Counted from the first letter of the stretch, positions 45,852 through 54,747 are shown. The stretch is DNA of 64,000 nucleotides from JAAZPT01 sp964544955 (GCA_964544955.1 CAZJEB010000006.1:19327-83326); one strand, 5' to 3'. Notes: a model not told the origin generated them from the letters alone. Numbers and translations are program-made.

Positions 45852-46772
45852 ATGAACAGCCAAATATACCTACCATTACACCCCACAGGCGACACTAAGA
45901 ACCTTGATGTTGTTATACAAGGCGAGCAAACTCCTGACATACTAGCCGAAAAAAGTGGCGTTTGGATTCAATCCGCCGGTAGTGCAATGCTTGCACCAGG
46001 TAGTTATGAAATAATTCCTGCTGACCATTGGCTTTGGCTGGCTGCTGAGTATGGCGAAATGGAATTTTCGTGGCAAAAAACCAGTTTCCCAATACTTACA
46101 AGTGAGTGTTTAATTATGCCTCCCCACGTGGAAGGTGCTGTAATAAATAATAAAGAGGATGTTAAACTGTTATGGTTTACCCTTAGCGGGCCCCTCGCAA
46201 ACGACTTTTTACAAAGCATGAACGCTTTAAGCCACATGCCTGTACGTCAAGGTATGTTGCCAAGCCAAGTTATGCTTATGCAACAAATTGTACAGGTGCT
46301 TGTACGCCATAGTGGCACAAGCAATGCATCATTCCAACTTCAACAATTATTGTGGAGCATGATTGCTGCCCATGCAGGCCAACCCGTTGCTATGAATGCA
46401 ACCCTAAGCCATGAAATTAGCCGTGTTGTTGACTCATTACGCACAAATAACTATAGCGATAACTTCTCCCTTGCGGAAATGGCCGATATATCCCGTGTGC
46501 CCGTTGAAACATTTAGAAAGCGCTTCGTATCGGAAGTAGGTATTCCACCCCTAAGTTATTTACAGTTCTGCAAAATGGAAAGGGCAAAAACCCTATTAAG
46601 GCAAGGCATTAGCGTTCGTGAAGCTGGTGTAGCCATAGGTATGAGCGACCCCTACCACTTTAGCAAGCAGTTTAAAAGGGTTGTTGGCATGAGCCCAACC
46701 GCCTACCTAAAACACGTTGATGGTGCAAACCGCAAGCGTGCAAAAAGAAGAAGTAGAAATAGTTTAGAATAA
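45852..46772 (+). CDS. AraC-family transcriptional regulator
   Basis: 306 residues. N-terminal cupin-like sensing domain (about 15-150), then two helix-turn-helix units (about 190-290: FSLAEMADISRVPVETFRKRF and ISVREAGVAIGMSDPYHFSKQFKR, both cut forms of the family signature) and a basic tail (KRAKRRSRN). Probably activates a sugar or surface-related gene; target unknown. It is followed by a strong terminator. Confidence 0.9.
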   Translation: MNSQIYLPLHPTGDTKNLDVVIQGEQTPDILAEKSGVWIQSAGSAMLAPGSYEIIPADHWLWLAAEYGEMEFSWQKTSFPILTSECLIMPPHVEGAVINNKEDVKLLWFTLSGPLANDFLQSMNALSHMPVRQGMLPSQVMLMQQIVQVLVRHSGTSNASFQLQQLLWSMIAAHAGQPVAMNATLSHEISRVVDSLRTNNYSDNFSLAEMADISRVPVETFRKRFVSEVGIPPLSYLQFCKMERAKTLLRQGISVREAGVAIGMSDPYHFSKQFKRVVGMSPTAYLKHVDGANRKRAKRRSRNSLE

Positions 46773-46786
46773 GCTATTAAATATAT

Positions 46787-46808
46787 AGCCCCTAGGGGGC
46801 TTTTTTTA
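46787..46808 (+). terminator. Rho-independent terminator
   Basis: AGCCCC/GGGGCT stem, TAG loop, seven T residues. Confidence 0.85.
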
Positions 46809-46837
46809 TGGGATATTTTGCATTATTTACACAAAAA

Positions 46838-46862
46838 AAGACGGCCTATGCCGCCTTTTTGC
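46838..46862 (-). terminator. Terminator of the 46874 gene
   Basis: GGCGGC/GCCGTC-type stem with an ATAG loop and T run, read on the minus strand. Confidence 0.65.
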
Positions 46863-46873
46863 TAGTAAAAATA

Positions 46874-47344
46874 CTAGTCCCTTATTCTTAAACTACCAGT
46901 AACACGGTTGTTTATGTGCTTATTTTTTGTAAGCCTAACATAGAACATGCTACCCTTTGGTATTTTAAAGGTCAATTTAAAATCCTTTTGTTTGCCTGTA
47001 ACTGTAACACGCTTTATGCAAGATTTTGGGCATTTCCAATATTTGCCATTTTCACTTCTGTAATAAAGGCTTACTGTAACAACAACTTTGCGGCCACGTG
47101 TGGTTTTAAGCTTAATATCGTTAAGTTCTACTGTAACTTTACCATCCTTAGAGCCCTTTATAACCTTTTCCACATTAACTTTTTTAAAGTTATACTTTGT
47201 TGAATAAGGCATGTTTTGAGGGTTTTCCACATCCAAATAAGGCCTTGCAGCAGGTTTAGCTGTGCTTGCTTGGCTAATTACCATAGCACCATCGCTAAAT
47301 ATTAACATTAACAATAAAAATAAAGTTAAAAGTCTTTTACGCAT
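46874..47344 (-). CDS. Secreted basic protein, unknown
   Basis: 156 residues. Signal peptide 1-27. The mature part is rich in Lys and Val and beta-strand-like, with two Cys residues (CPKSC) that may pair. No family recognised. GGGGTG lies 7 bases before the ATG. Confidence 0.65.
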   Translation of the reverse strand: MRKRLLTLFLLLMLIFSDGAMVISQASTAKPAARPYLDVENPQNMPYSTKYNFKKVNVEKVIKGSKDGKVTVELNDIKLKTTRGRKVVVTVSLYYRSENGKYWKCPKSCIKRVTVTGKQKDFKLTFKIPKGSMFYVRLTKNKHINNRVTGSLRIRD

Positions 47345-47485
47345 AATAACACCCCTTCTTGGCTTTCTGTAAGCCTATTATATATAAATAACGATTTAAA
47401 GTAAAGCTTTATTCCATTTTTACAAATACTTTGCAAATTTTTACTTCAATATGTTATCATATCAAAGTAGGAAAGGCGGTGCATT

Positions 47486-48181
47486 ATGACCATAAAAACA
47501 GTATTGTTCGACCTAGATGGAACCCTAATACCCTTTACCCAGGATAGCTTTGTAAACACTTACTTTGCTTTACTTGTTAAAAAATTTGAAAATATAGACC
47601 CCAAGCTTATGGTTAAAGCCATTTGGGAGGGCACAAAAGCCATGCAATTAAATGATGGCACAATGCTAAACTGCGAGCGTTTTTGGCAGGTTTTTAGCGA
47701 ACTTATACCCATGGATAGGGAAAAGGCCAATGAAATTTTCCTTGATTTTTATTCTAAGGATTTTAATAAAACTAAGGATTTATTAAACATAAAAGTTAAC
47801 CGTAGCCTTATAATAAGGGGGCTAAAAGCCCGTGGTTATAACATTATACTTGCCACCAACCCTGTTTTCCCCCCTGTTGCGGTGGATAGTAGGCTTAAAT
47901 GGATAGGCTTGGATTATGATGATTTTAAATTCATTACCAACTTTGAAAACAGCAGCTTTTGTAAGCCTAACGTAAACTACTACAAAAGCATACTTGAAAA
48001 GTTTAAATTTGAGCCAAATGAGTGCATTATGATAGGCAACAACGTTGAAGAGGATGGCGCAGCAACAAAGCTTGGCATGGATTGTTTTATTGTTGATGGT
48101 TTTGTTGAGGGCAATTTAGAGGGCAGCGGCCTAAGGCACGGATCATTAGATGAAATATACCAGGAGTTATTGCAGGCTTAA
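47486..48181 (+). CDS. HAD-superfamily hydrolase
   Basis: 231 residues. Motif I FDLDGT (D9, D11), motif II ATN (near 127), motif III Lys in FCKPN (near 160), motif IV IGNNVEEDGAA (near 186). A helical cap lies between motifs I and II. It hydrolyses a phosphate ester; the substrate is unknown. Followed by a strong terminator at 48201-48238. Confidence 0.9.
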   Translation: MTIKTVLFDLDGTLIPFTQDSFVNTYFALLVKKFENIDPKLMVKAIWEGTKAMQLNDGTMLNCERFWQVFSELIPMDREKANEIFLDFYSKDFNKTKDLLNIKVNRSLIIRGLKARGYNIILATNPVFPPVAVDSRLKWIGLDYDDFKFITNFENSSFCKPNVNYYKSILEKFKFEPNECIMIGNNVEEDGAATKLGMDCFIVDGFVEGNLEGSGLRHGSLDEIYQELLQA

Positions 48182-48200
48182 AATTGGATAAATTTGACCC

Positions 48201-48238
48201 CCATATTTGTTGAGTAAGCAAATATGGGGGTTTTTATG
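48201..48238 (+). terminator. Rho-independent terminator
   Basis: CCCCCATATTTG/CAAATATGGGGG, a 12-bp perfect stem, followed by five T residues. Confidence 0.88.
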
Positions 48239-48341
48239 TGAAAATATATGGGTGTATCATTAATTTAGATAAAAATCACCATTAAGGTAGACATTAAAAT
48301 ATAACCCCTCCACATAATAATTTGATTATAGTGGTTTTTTA

Positions 48342-48731
48342 TTATTCAATATTTAACTCTTCCTTTAAAGCTTTTTGTAGCAATGCTGATACATTTATTC
48401 CAGAAGCCTTTGCTTTTTGATCTAACCAAAAAGGCAATGTTACATTTCTTCTTGTAGCCCTATTATCATGAATTTTTTTATACTCTGTAACATCAATGTC
48501 AACAAGGGTTACTGTACATTCTGGGTATTTTTCACCTATATTTTTAAGTTTGCTAGCAATGGGTAAAACATCTAAATAAAGGCTTATTGAACCAATTAAA
48601 TCTCTTGCCATATCTATGCATTCCACTAAATTTTCGCCTTGGGTTCCGTTTTCAAAGTCTGGTACATATACATAATTGTATTTTTCATTTTTTGCCTTTG
48701 GGTAAATTACTATTGGATAAACACTTTTCAT
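48342..48731 (-). CDS. hicB: HicB-family antitoxin
   Basis: 129 residues. Degenerate RNase-H-like half (YPIVIYPKAKN, YVYVPDFEN, then ECIDMARDLIG) and a C-terminal ribbon-helix-helix-like part (RRNVTLPFWLDQKAKASGINVSALLQKAL, cut: NVTLPFWLDQKA). This is the HicB antitoxin layout. The upstream partner is reduced to 21 codons, so this looks like an orphan antitoxin. ATGA overlap with that remnant keeps the TA operon form. Confidence 0.85.
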   Translation of the reverse strand: MKSVYPIVIYPKAKNEKYNYVYVPDFENGTQGENLVECIDMARDLIGSISLYLDVLPIASKLKNIGEKYPECTVTLVDIDVTEYKKIHDNRATRRNVTLPFWLDQKAKASGINVSALLQKALKEELNIE

Positions 48732-48793
48732 TTTATATTCCTTTTTATCATCGATTTTTCTAACATTTCATTAATTTGCTTTTGCCTTGGCAT
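48728..48793 (-). pseudogene. HicA toxin remnant (21 codons)
   Basis: MPRQKQINEMLEKSMIKRNI-type peptide: the start resembles the first helix of HicA (K-x-x-I-x-M-L-E-K), but the dsRBD-like core and catalytic His are missing. It overlaps the hicB ATG by 4 bases. May be a deletion remnant or a new short leader peptide. Confidence 0.5.
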
Positions 48794-48810
48794 TTTTATT
48801 TATACTTAAA

Positions 48811-48839
48811 ACTATACACACTAAATATGTATGTGTCAA
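48811..48839 (-). promoter_or_regulatory. hicB promoter with operator-like inverted repeat
   Basis: Minus strand: TTGACA, a 17-base spacer and TATAGT. The spacer holds ACACATAC...GTGTGT, an inverted repeat of the type HicB binds to repress its own operon. Confidence 0.6.
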
Positions 48840-48844
48840 TTTTT

Positions 48845-49052
48845 AAACCCGTATATTAAAACTGTGGGGGAAAAACCAGTAATATTAAAAATATACGCTT
48901 TTAAAATAGTTAATAATCCCCTTTATCAAGCTTTTTATTCACACATTCACGCAAACATTGTCGCTTTGCTCCCGTTTGCTATCTTGTAGAAATTGTTTAA
49001 GGCTAAAGCCTTGTTTTTACGGGGGCTCTGCCCCTCTAGACCCCGCCTTTTA
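48845..49052 (+). repeat. Dispersed repeat, C(part)-D-B
   Basis: End part of C, D, then B with GCAAAC/GTTTGC, AAGGC/GCCTT and GGGGC/GCCCC; the last stem (AAGGG-type) is missing, cut by CTAGACCCCGCC. Confidence 0.8.
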
Positions 49053-49068
49053 GTTTTTAAAACACAAA

Positions 49069-49092
49069 AAAAGACGGGCACGCCGTCTTTTT
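49069..49092. terminator. Terminator of the BspA-like gene
   Basis: AAAGACGG/CCGTCTTT with a GCACG loop and T runs on both strands. Confidence 0.8.
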
Positions 49093-49730
49093 TATGGTGC
49101 TATTGTTTGAAGTTCCTCTTCAGGCATTTCAGTATATGTATCAATAACTGTTACACCATCTTCTATTGCAAACTCATCAAAGTTTTCATCTTCTGTATAA
49201 ACCGCCTCTGTATACATAGGCATATCGCCATATGTGGTTACTATTGGGGATTCTTGGGGAGCTTCCTCCACGTTTGCAACAGTTTCTAAATCATAAAATT
49301 GATATTCTAAATCCGCGGCCATGGCATATTGCTGAGCATAACTTCCATCTTCAAAGCTTAACATTAAGTTATCACAGTTACTAAAGGCATCCTCACCTAT
49401 AAGGTTTACACTGCTTGGTACATATAAAAAGCTTATACCATCACAATCATAAAATGCTTTATCGCCAATTTCCATTACTGTGCCAGGTATATTTACCCCA
49501 ACTACATGTTGCATTTCGTAAAATGCTTTATCACCTATTGTTGTGAGGGGAAGTCCAGCATAATTATCAGGGATATTAACAATTGAGCCTTCGCCTACAT
49601 ATTTTAATAGGCTAACGCTTTCACTACCTATGCCTAATTCAAAATCGCCAATTATCGCGGATTCACCCATTGCAGCAGGCACACTAAGTAGCAATACTGC
49701 CAATATGAGGGTGAAAAATTTTGCTTTCAT
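49092..49730 (-). CDS. Secreted BspA-type (LRR_5) leucine-rich-repeat protein
   Basis: 212 residues. Signal peptide 1-22. Three LRR_5 units: VNIPDNYAGLPLTTIGDKAFYEM, VNIPGTVMEIGDKAFYDCDG and VPSSVNLIGEDAFSNCDN (first one longer than shown, cut here). The C-terminus is acidic (EDENFDEFAIEDG) with no anchor. Adhesin-like. Confidence 0.85.
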   Translation of the reverse strand: MKAKFFTLILAVLLLSVPAAMGESAIIGDFELGIGSESVSLLKYVGEGSIVNIPDNYAGLPLTTIGDKAFYEMQHVVGVNIPGTVMEIGDKAFYDCDGISFLYVPSSVNLIGEDAFSNCDNLMLSFEDGSYAQQYAMAADLEYQFYDLETVANVEEAPQESPIVTTYGDMPMYTEAVYTEDENFDEFAIEDGVTVIDTYTEMPEEELQTIAP

Positions 49731-50035
49731 TTTTCCTCCAAAATACTTTCGATATAGCTTTATTCAAGGTTTTTAGCTTGATAAAGTATATCTAATTATA
49801 ATTTATTTATTTTAATTGTCAAGATTGTGTAAAATATGGCATGGTATCCAACCACTAAATTATGTACATCTTGGCAAATAGTAAGTATTTTTGTATATTT
49901 TAATTATTACCACATTATACAGCAAAAATTAAATTTTGTTAATATCTTTGGCACAAAATTTACATATATTACAAATGCCCAATTATCAAAAAAATATGTT
50001 AATATAGGTATAGATATATTTTGTGGAGGGATTTT

Positions 50036-51175
50036 ATGGATTATAGAAAAATTAATAGATTGGGTATAGATGTAAGTGTAATAGGCTTGGGTTTAGAGCA
50101 TTTAGACGGAAAACCCTATGCTCAAGTGGAAAGCACAATACACGCTGCAATGGATAAAGGCATAAACATTATGGACCTTTTTATGCCTGGGGAAGAAGTT
50201 AGGCAAAACATAGCAAAAGCCTTAAAAGGTAGGCGTGATAAGGTTTATATCCAAGGAATGATAGGTAGCACGGATATAAATCAACAATATGATATTAGTA
50301 GGGACTTAGCTACATGCAAAAAATACTTCGATAATCTTTTAAAGCATGTGGATTACATTGATTTTGGTATGCTATTTTTTATGGATAGTGAAAAAGCTGT
50401 TGAAAACATTGTAGATAATGGAATATTAGATTATGCAAGGGATCTTAAAAAGGCGGGCAAAATAAGGGCAATAGGCGCAAGCTCCCATAACCCAACAATA
50501 GCTAAAAAACTGGTAGATAATGGCTGGATAGATACATTGCTATTTAGCATAAACCCCGCCTTTGATATGACAAGCGCTGGAGTAAACGTGCTAGATACGC
50601 TTGAAACAGGCTTTAAAGTTGAAAATAAATTAGGCATAAAAACGGATAGAAACGAGCTTTACAGGGCTTGTGAGCAAAATGATGTAAGCATAACTGTTAT
50701 GAAAACCTTAGGCGCAGGCAAGTTGCTTAGCGCAGAACATACTCCCTTCTCAAAACCTATGACAAGCGCTCAATGTATACACTATGCCTTAAGCAGGCCC
50801 GCTGTTGTAAGTGTACTACTAGGTTGCAAAACCCCTGAGGAAGTTGAGGATAGTGTTAAGTATTGCGAAAGAACTGATGCCGAAAAGGACTATTCTTGGG
50901 TGTTTAATGAAAGCAAGGCTAGCATGGAAGGTAGCTGTGTGTATTGTAGCCATTGCCAACCCTGCCCCGCAGGTATAGATATAGCCATGGTAAATAAATA
51001 TTTGGATATAGCCCTTTTGGATAAGGATAATGTGCCTCAAAGTGTAAAGAAACATTATAACGAGCTAGAAAATAAAGGCTCCCAATGTATACAATGTGGT
51101 AGCTGTGAAGAAAAATGCCCCTTTAGCGTTAAAATAATTGAGAATATGGGCATGGCAGAAAAACTATTTGAATAA
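50036..51175 (+). CDS. Aldo/keto-reductase-fold protein with C-terminal 4Fe-4S domain
   Basis: 379 residues from the ATG at 50036 (GGAGGG 6 bases upstream). Residues 1-270 form the AKR barrel (RLGIDVSVIGLGLEHL, KAGKIRAIGASSHNP, PAVVSVLLGCKTPEEVEDS). The C-terminal 90 residues carry CVYCSHCQPCP and CIQCGSCEEKCP, two 4Fe-4S clusters. The usual catalytic Tyr (Y-G after IDTA) is replaced by MPG, and the Lys region reads GMIG instead of TK, so normal AKR chemistry is doubtful; it may be an electron-transfer or radical-linked oxidoreductase. Terminator at 51195-51221. Confidence 0.85.
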   Translation: MDYRKINRLGIDVSVIGLGLEHLDGKPYAQVESTIHAAMDKGINIMDLFMPGEEVRQNIAKALKGRRDKVYIQGMIGSTDINQQYDISRDLATCKKYFDNLLKHVDYIDFGMLFFMDSEKAVENIVDNGILDYARDLKKAGKIRAIGASSHNPTIAKKLVDNGWIDTLLFSINPAFDMTSAGVNVLDTLETGFKVENKLGIKTDRNELYRACEQNDVSITVMKTLGAGKLLSAEHTPFSKPMTSAQCIHYALSRPAVVSVLLGCKTPEEVEDSVKYCERTDAEKDYSWVFNESKASMEGSCVYCSHCQPCPAGIDIAMVNKYLDIALLDKDNVPQSVKKHYNELENKGSQCIQCGSCEEKCPFSVKIIENMGMAEKLFE

Positions 51176-51194
51176 TAAGCAATTAATTGCAAAT

Positions 51195-51221
51195 AAAAAG
51201 ACGGTCAAGGCCGTCTTTTTA
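51195..51221. terminator. Bidirectional terminator
   Basis: AAAAGACGG/CCGTCTTTTT stem between the convergent reductase and secreted-protein genes. Confidence 0.85.
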
Positions 51222-51231
51222 GTGTGTTGAA

Positions 51232-52206
51232 TTAATTATCTGAATTTTTAAAGCTTGCATATATTGTGCTTAGAAGTTTTACGCCAGCTTCAATATTAGC
51301 CTCAGAGTCAGGGGTTGTAGTAAAGGTGTATTCCTTAGCATTGCCATTATCATCTTCTACATAAATTAAATCTATATCATTCTTTAGCCTACCAAACATA
51401 ACAATATCATCATTTATCATCATAGGTTCAATATCGGTATAACCCATTGCAAGCATTGTAAAATATGTATCTAATGGGGCAATTTCATATTCGTATTCTA
51501 CAAACAATGTTGTGTAAAATTGGGAATTATCTGGGGCATAGAAGGAGCATGTATAGCCTGCATCAAGCATGTTTTCGCTTAAGGGCTTTTCTATATAATC
51601 CTTAGGCATATAATATTGCTTGCCTATTATTTGGTCATCATACCATACACCTTCATAGGATTTTTCGTAGTCTATATTTATGTTTTCAATGTTGCTAAGG
51701 TCAAGTTTAACTTCCTCCATGGATGCAAAAATTTCCTTAACATATGCTTTTGCTTGATCCTTTGTAATGTTTTGTTCGCTGTTTAATGTGATACCTAACT
51801 CATCAAAGCCATTTTCCCCAAGGTACATACCTACATAAAAAGAGTTACCTTCTTTTTCAAAATATAGGGCCTCTTTACCATTTGCAGTAATTTTTTCTAA
51901 GTTTTCTGCGTTTTCCTGATCTTTTAGGAATTTACCATATGAGTCTAAACTGCTTGTATTGCTTATTTCGTAGTTAGCATATGTGAAAACTGTGTTAGCA
52001 TCGGCGCTTTCATAACGAAGAACATAGCCATAATCCCATTCTTCATCAGTAAGCTCCATTTTTTGTAAATCCGCTGGAATAAGCATTTTTAAGTAGCCCA
52101 CATAGCTGTAAATAGTTTGGCTATCAAAGCTTGTTTCCCCTAAGGATATGGGTATAATGCCAATACATAAAACCAAGGCTAAAAGTATAGCTAATAATTT
52201 TTTCAT
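51232..52206 (-). CDS. Secreted two-domain protein of the ESAYEGEWH family
   Basis: 324 residues from the ATG at 52206, after GGAGGT. Signal peptide 1-22. Two related domains: residues about 25-170 and 180-320. The second begins DYEKSYEGVWYDDQIIGKQYYMP, which aligns with the mature start of the proteins at 44481 and 45016. Ends VKLLSTIYASF, as those do (IIASL, ILASI). So at least three paralogues occur within 8 kb. Confidence 0.7.
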   Translation of the reverse strand: MKKLLAILLALVLCIGIIPISLGETSFDSQTIYSYVGYLKMLIPADLQKMELTDEEWDYGYVLRYESADANTVFTYANYEISNTSSLDSYGKFLKDQENAENLEKITANGKEALYFEKEGNSFYVGMYLGENGFDELGITLNSEQNITKDQAKAYVKEIFASMEEVKLDLSNIENINIDYEKSYEGVWYDDQIIGKQYYMPKDYIEKPLSENMLDAGYTCSFYAPDNSQFYTTLFVEYEYEIAPLDTYFTMLAMGYTDIEPMMINDDIVMFGRLKNDIDLIYVEDDNGNAKEYTFTTTPDSEANIEAGVKLLSTIYASFKNSDN

Positions 52207-52279
52207 AATATTACCTCCATTTGTTGTTAGAATAATTATACAATATTTGGGATTTAGTGGCAATGGAAAAGGAAAGAGA

Positions 52280-52570
52280 TGGTTCAAGGGAGTCTTTCGC
52301 CCAACAATTAAGCTTCGCTTTATCGCTGGGTGCGTTCGCTCTGTAAAAGGCTACGTCTTTTGTACTCAATAGCAAACGGGAACGAAAGCGACAATGTTTG
52401 CGTGAATGCGATAAAAAGCAATGTTTGATAAAAATATTATTAACTATTTTAAAAGCGTTCAAATTAAATATTGTTTGCATCGATAGTGATAAATATTTAT
52501 TTCCCCCACGGTTACACTATAACATATGGTAATTTTGCCCTTTTTATTATGGGTTGTAATTGTCTTGGAG
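52280..52570 (-). repeat. Dispersed repeat, A/B hybrid-D-C
   Basis: The A part keeps ATTAAGC/GCTTTAT and an AAAAGGC-type stem with decay; it joins at CTCAATAGCAAACGG to the outer stem of B. D at 52405-52470; C at 52500-52570 with TGTTATAGT on the minus strand. Confidence 0.8.
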
Positions 52571-52650
52571 CATGGCCTTTATGCTCTTTAAATAAAAATT
52601 GTTAGTGTTTGTTTAGCTTTAAGGGCATATTTTATTTGAATTTAAGCAAA

Positions 52651-52710
52651 ATAAAAAACCTGCATAGCAGGTTTTAGCTCACACTGTGAGCAACACCCAA
52701 AGGGTGCGAT
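52651..52710. terminator. Hairpins after the integrase remnant
   Basis: AAAACCTGC/GCAGGTTTT (52652-52676) is a terminator on either strand. GCTCACA/TGTGAGC and GCACCC/GGGTGC follow. Confidence 0.7.
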
Positions 52711-52720
52711 TTGAATAAAT

Positions 52721-52876
52721 CTATTCCGCAACCCACGTATTGCCACGCTTGTATACCGACCCAGTACCATCTCCACGTGTTCGTTTAGACTTTGGTTTCG
52801 GATTGGTTGGCTTTCCGCAGAAGTTGCAAAAGTTAGAGCTTGAGGGTATTTCGTTTTTACATTTTATGCAAATCAT
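52721..52876 (-). pseudogene. Truncated phage/ICE integrase N-terminus (zinc ribbon plus arm-binding start)
   Basis: 51 residues. It begins MICIKCKNEIPSSSNFCNFCG, read in two parts: CIKC and CNFC form a zinc ribbon. It goes on with KSKRTRGDGTGSVYKRG and NTWVAE, the opening of the arm-type DNA-binding domain of many Clostridia tyrosine integrases (RGxGxGSVYKRGxxWxA). It stops at TAG and the core and catalytic domains are gone. It lies 2 bases from the next gene. It is the only integrase trace in the window. Confidence 0.7.
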
Positions 52877-52877
52877 T

Positions 52878-53288
52878 TTAATTAAAATTTAAACCAGTAA
52901 ATACAGAAAAAATCATAGGGCAACGGGTTAATTTTAATATATAGCCTTCTTTTAATTCATAAGTTAATGTTTTTACTTCATCTCTATCATTTTTTAAGAA
53001 TGGGGCTGTTAATAAATCATCATTATTATAAATTTCAATCATTCCAAAATCATCAAATACAGGTTTAATAACCCATTTTCCAACAGGAATATCAACACCA
53101 ACAACCCACTCACCCATTGGCACTTCATATTCTTTTAGTAATCCACGTTGATTTTGTTCATTGTGTATAGCGTTTTTTAATTCTATTAGTTCATCATCTG
53201 TTAATTCTTTAATACTTGGTATGCTTGCATTTGCAAATGTAGGAACAAATAACATTGCAACAAGTAATATAGCGATTAATTTTCTCAT
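52878..53288 (-). CDS. Secreted protein with GxDIPxGxW domain
   Basis: 136 residues from the ATG at 53288 (AAAGGGA 8 bases upstream; signal peptide RKLIAILLVAMLFVPTFANA). The mature part has a helical stretch (KELTDDELIELKNAIHNEQ) and GEWVVGVDIPVGKWVIKPV, a small beta-domain common in Firmicutes secreted proteins. Role unknown. Sits between the integrase remnant and the XRE regulator. Confidence 0.7.
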   Translation of the reverse strand: MRKLIAILLVAMLFVPTFANASIPSIKELTDDELIELKNAIHNEQNQRGLLKEYEVPMGEWVVGVDIPVGKWVIKPVFDDFGMIEIYNNDDLLTAPFLKNDRDEVKTLTYELKEGYILKLTRCPMIFSVFTGLNFN

Positions 53289-53448
53289 ATTAATAATCCC
53301 TTTCAATTTCATATATATTTTTATCATTATAAAAATTATCATTATTTATATGTCTCATTTTTAGTTAAGTGTAGCACAAATTATATTTTGTGACAAATAA
53401 AAATGATATATAAGTGTGATTAAAGGCTTGAAACATTTTAAGTGCAAT

Positions 53449-53817
53449 TCATTTAGCATTGTTTTCATTATTCAATATTTCAAGTAATTTAGCAACAGTT
53501 TTAATATCCTTTTCTGTTGCATTTTTTGCAAGGTCAAAAAGAACACGTGTATTGGGCGAACGCCTGTATTGTTCACGCAAAGCCATTATTTGTTTGGTTT
53601 CCTCATCAATTTCTATTTCTTGTTCAATACCTAGTAGGCAATCGGTGGTAACGTTTAGGGCTAGGGCTAATTTACTAAGCATTTCACTTGTCGGTGTTCT
53701 TGTTTCGTTTTCATAGCGTGCTAATGTGTTTTGCCCAACTTCTAATATTTCAGCTAATTGTTCTTGAGTATATCCCTTGTTTTTTCTTGCTTTTTTAATG
53801 TTGTCGGCAATGCTCAT
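53449..53817 (-). CDS. XRE-family transcriptional regulator
   Basis: 122 residues. Helix-turn-helix at about 5-60 (NIKKARKNKGYTQEQLAEILE, then TLARYENETRTP). C-terminal helical part for dimer contact. Typical of phage- or ICE-type repressors. With the integrase remnant 0.6 kb away it may be what is left of an integrative element. Confidence 0.88.
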   Translation of the reverse strand: MSIADNIKKARKNKGYTQEQLAEILEVGQNTLARYENETRTPTSEMLSKLALALNVTTDCLLGIEQEIEIDEETKQIMALREQYRRSPNTRVLFDLAKNATEKDIKTVAKLLEILNNENNAK

Positions 53818-54006
53818 ATTTATCCTTTTAATAATTATATTCTATTTTCTTTATTTGTAGCGTAAATATATCAAAAATTAAAGATCAAAAACATTTATAC
53901 AATTATTATATATACAATAATGATTATATTACAGCTTACACAAATGAAATAAACTGCTCATCTTGTGCAAAATAGAGCAATTATATTTAAAATGTTATTC
54001 TAAAAC

Positions 54007-54672
54007 TTAAAATCCCATATCCTCATTAACTAGAATAACTTTTATTCTGCCTTGAGGCTTGCACATACGTGTTTGAACCATATGGGAGCAAATGCAGTTT
54101 TCTGTTTTGCAATCGGCACAAATACCAGTTATAGAGCAAGGTGAGCCAAAGGGAGTGCTCATGCCTGCGGCTATGCGTTGAACATTCATTGGGGCAGCAA
54201 CATTCCTAACCCTATCAACAGCGGTATCAATATTAGTACAAATTTTGTTTATGCTTGCAATAATAATAACGCTTTTTGGGCCAAAGCATATAGCAGCAAC
54301 CCTGTTGCCTACACCGTCCATGGTTACTATTATACCCTCTTGAGCTATTGCATTTGCGCTCATAAGGAAAGTGTCGGATAATAAGCCTTGGCGCATCATT
54401 TCCATACGCTCTTGAGGAGATTTTGCGCTATCCCTATCAATAATATTATAGCCATTATCCCTAAGGTAGCTAATTAAACCAATATCCTCCATTGTCATAG
54501 ATCCGCCCCATGCAATTTTATCCTCTTTTGGTATAAGGGATATGGCAAGCTCTAAGGCTTGGGCTTTATCCTCACAATAATAAGCGTCAAAACGGCGACT
54601 TTGAAGGTTTTTAATAACCTTTTCTGCCAACAATTTATTCCTAGATTTTATAGATTTTTCAGTAATACCCAT
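54007..54672 (-). CDS. LUD-domain protein (LutC/YkgG-related)
   Basis: 221 residues from the ATG at 54672 (GGAGGGG upstream). Signature WGGSMTMEDIGL near 55-66, then DTFLMSANAIAQEGIIVTMDG and GNRVAAICFGPK (all cut forms). The C-terminus has a Cys cluster (CSITGICADCKTENCIC). LUD proteins take part in lactate/2-hydroxy-acid oxidation complexes, but stand-alone clostridial members have no fixed role. Confidence 0.88.
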   Translation of the reverse strand: MGITEKSIKSRNKLLAEKVIKNLQSRRFDAYYCEDKAQALELAISLIPKEDKIAWGGSMTMEDIGLISYLRDNGYNIIDRDSAKSPQERMEMMRQGLLSDTFLMSANAIAQEGIIVTMDGVGNRVAAICFGPKSVIIIASINKICTNIDTAVDRVRNVAAPMNVQRIAAGMSTPFGSPCSITGICADCKTENCICSHMVQTRMCKPQGRIKVILVNEDMGF

Positions 54673-54747
54673 AATTTCCCCTCCATATTTTGTTGTATAT
54701 ATGCTTATTATAAAGGGTGTTAGGGGATATTTCAAGGCGTGGGATAA

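Noticed and set aside
49836..50069. 77-codon frame before the Fe-S reductase
   Set aside because: No ribosome binding site, poor codon pattern, and it runs over the GGAGGG and start of the real gene; the gap seems to hold only promoter DNA.
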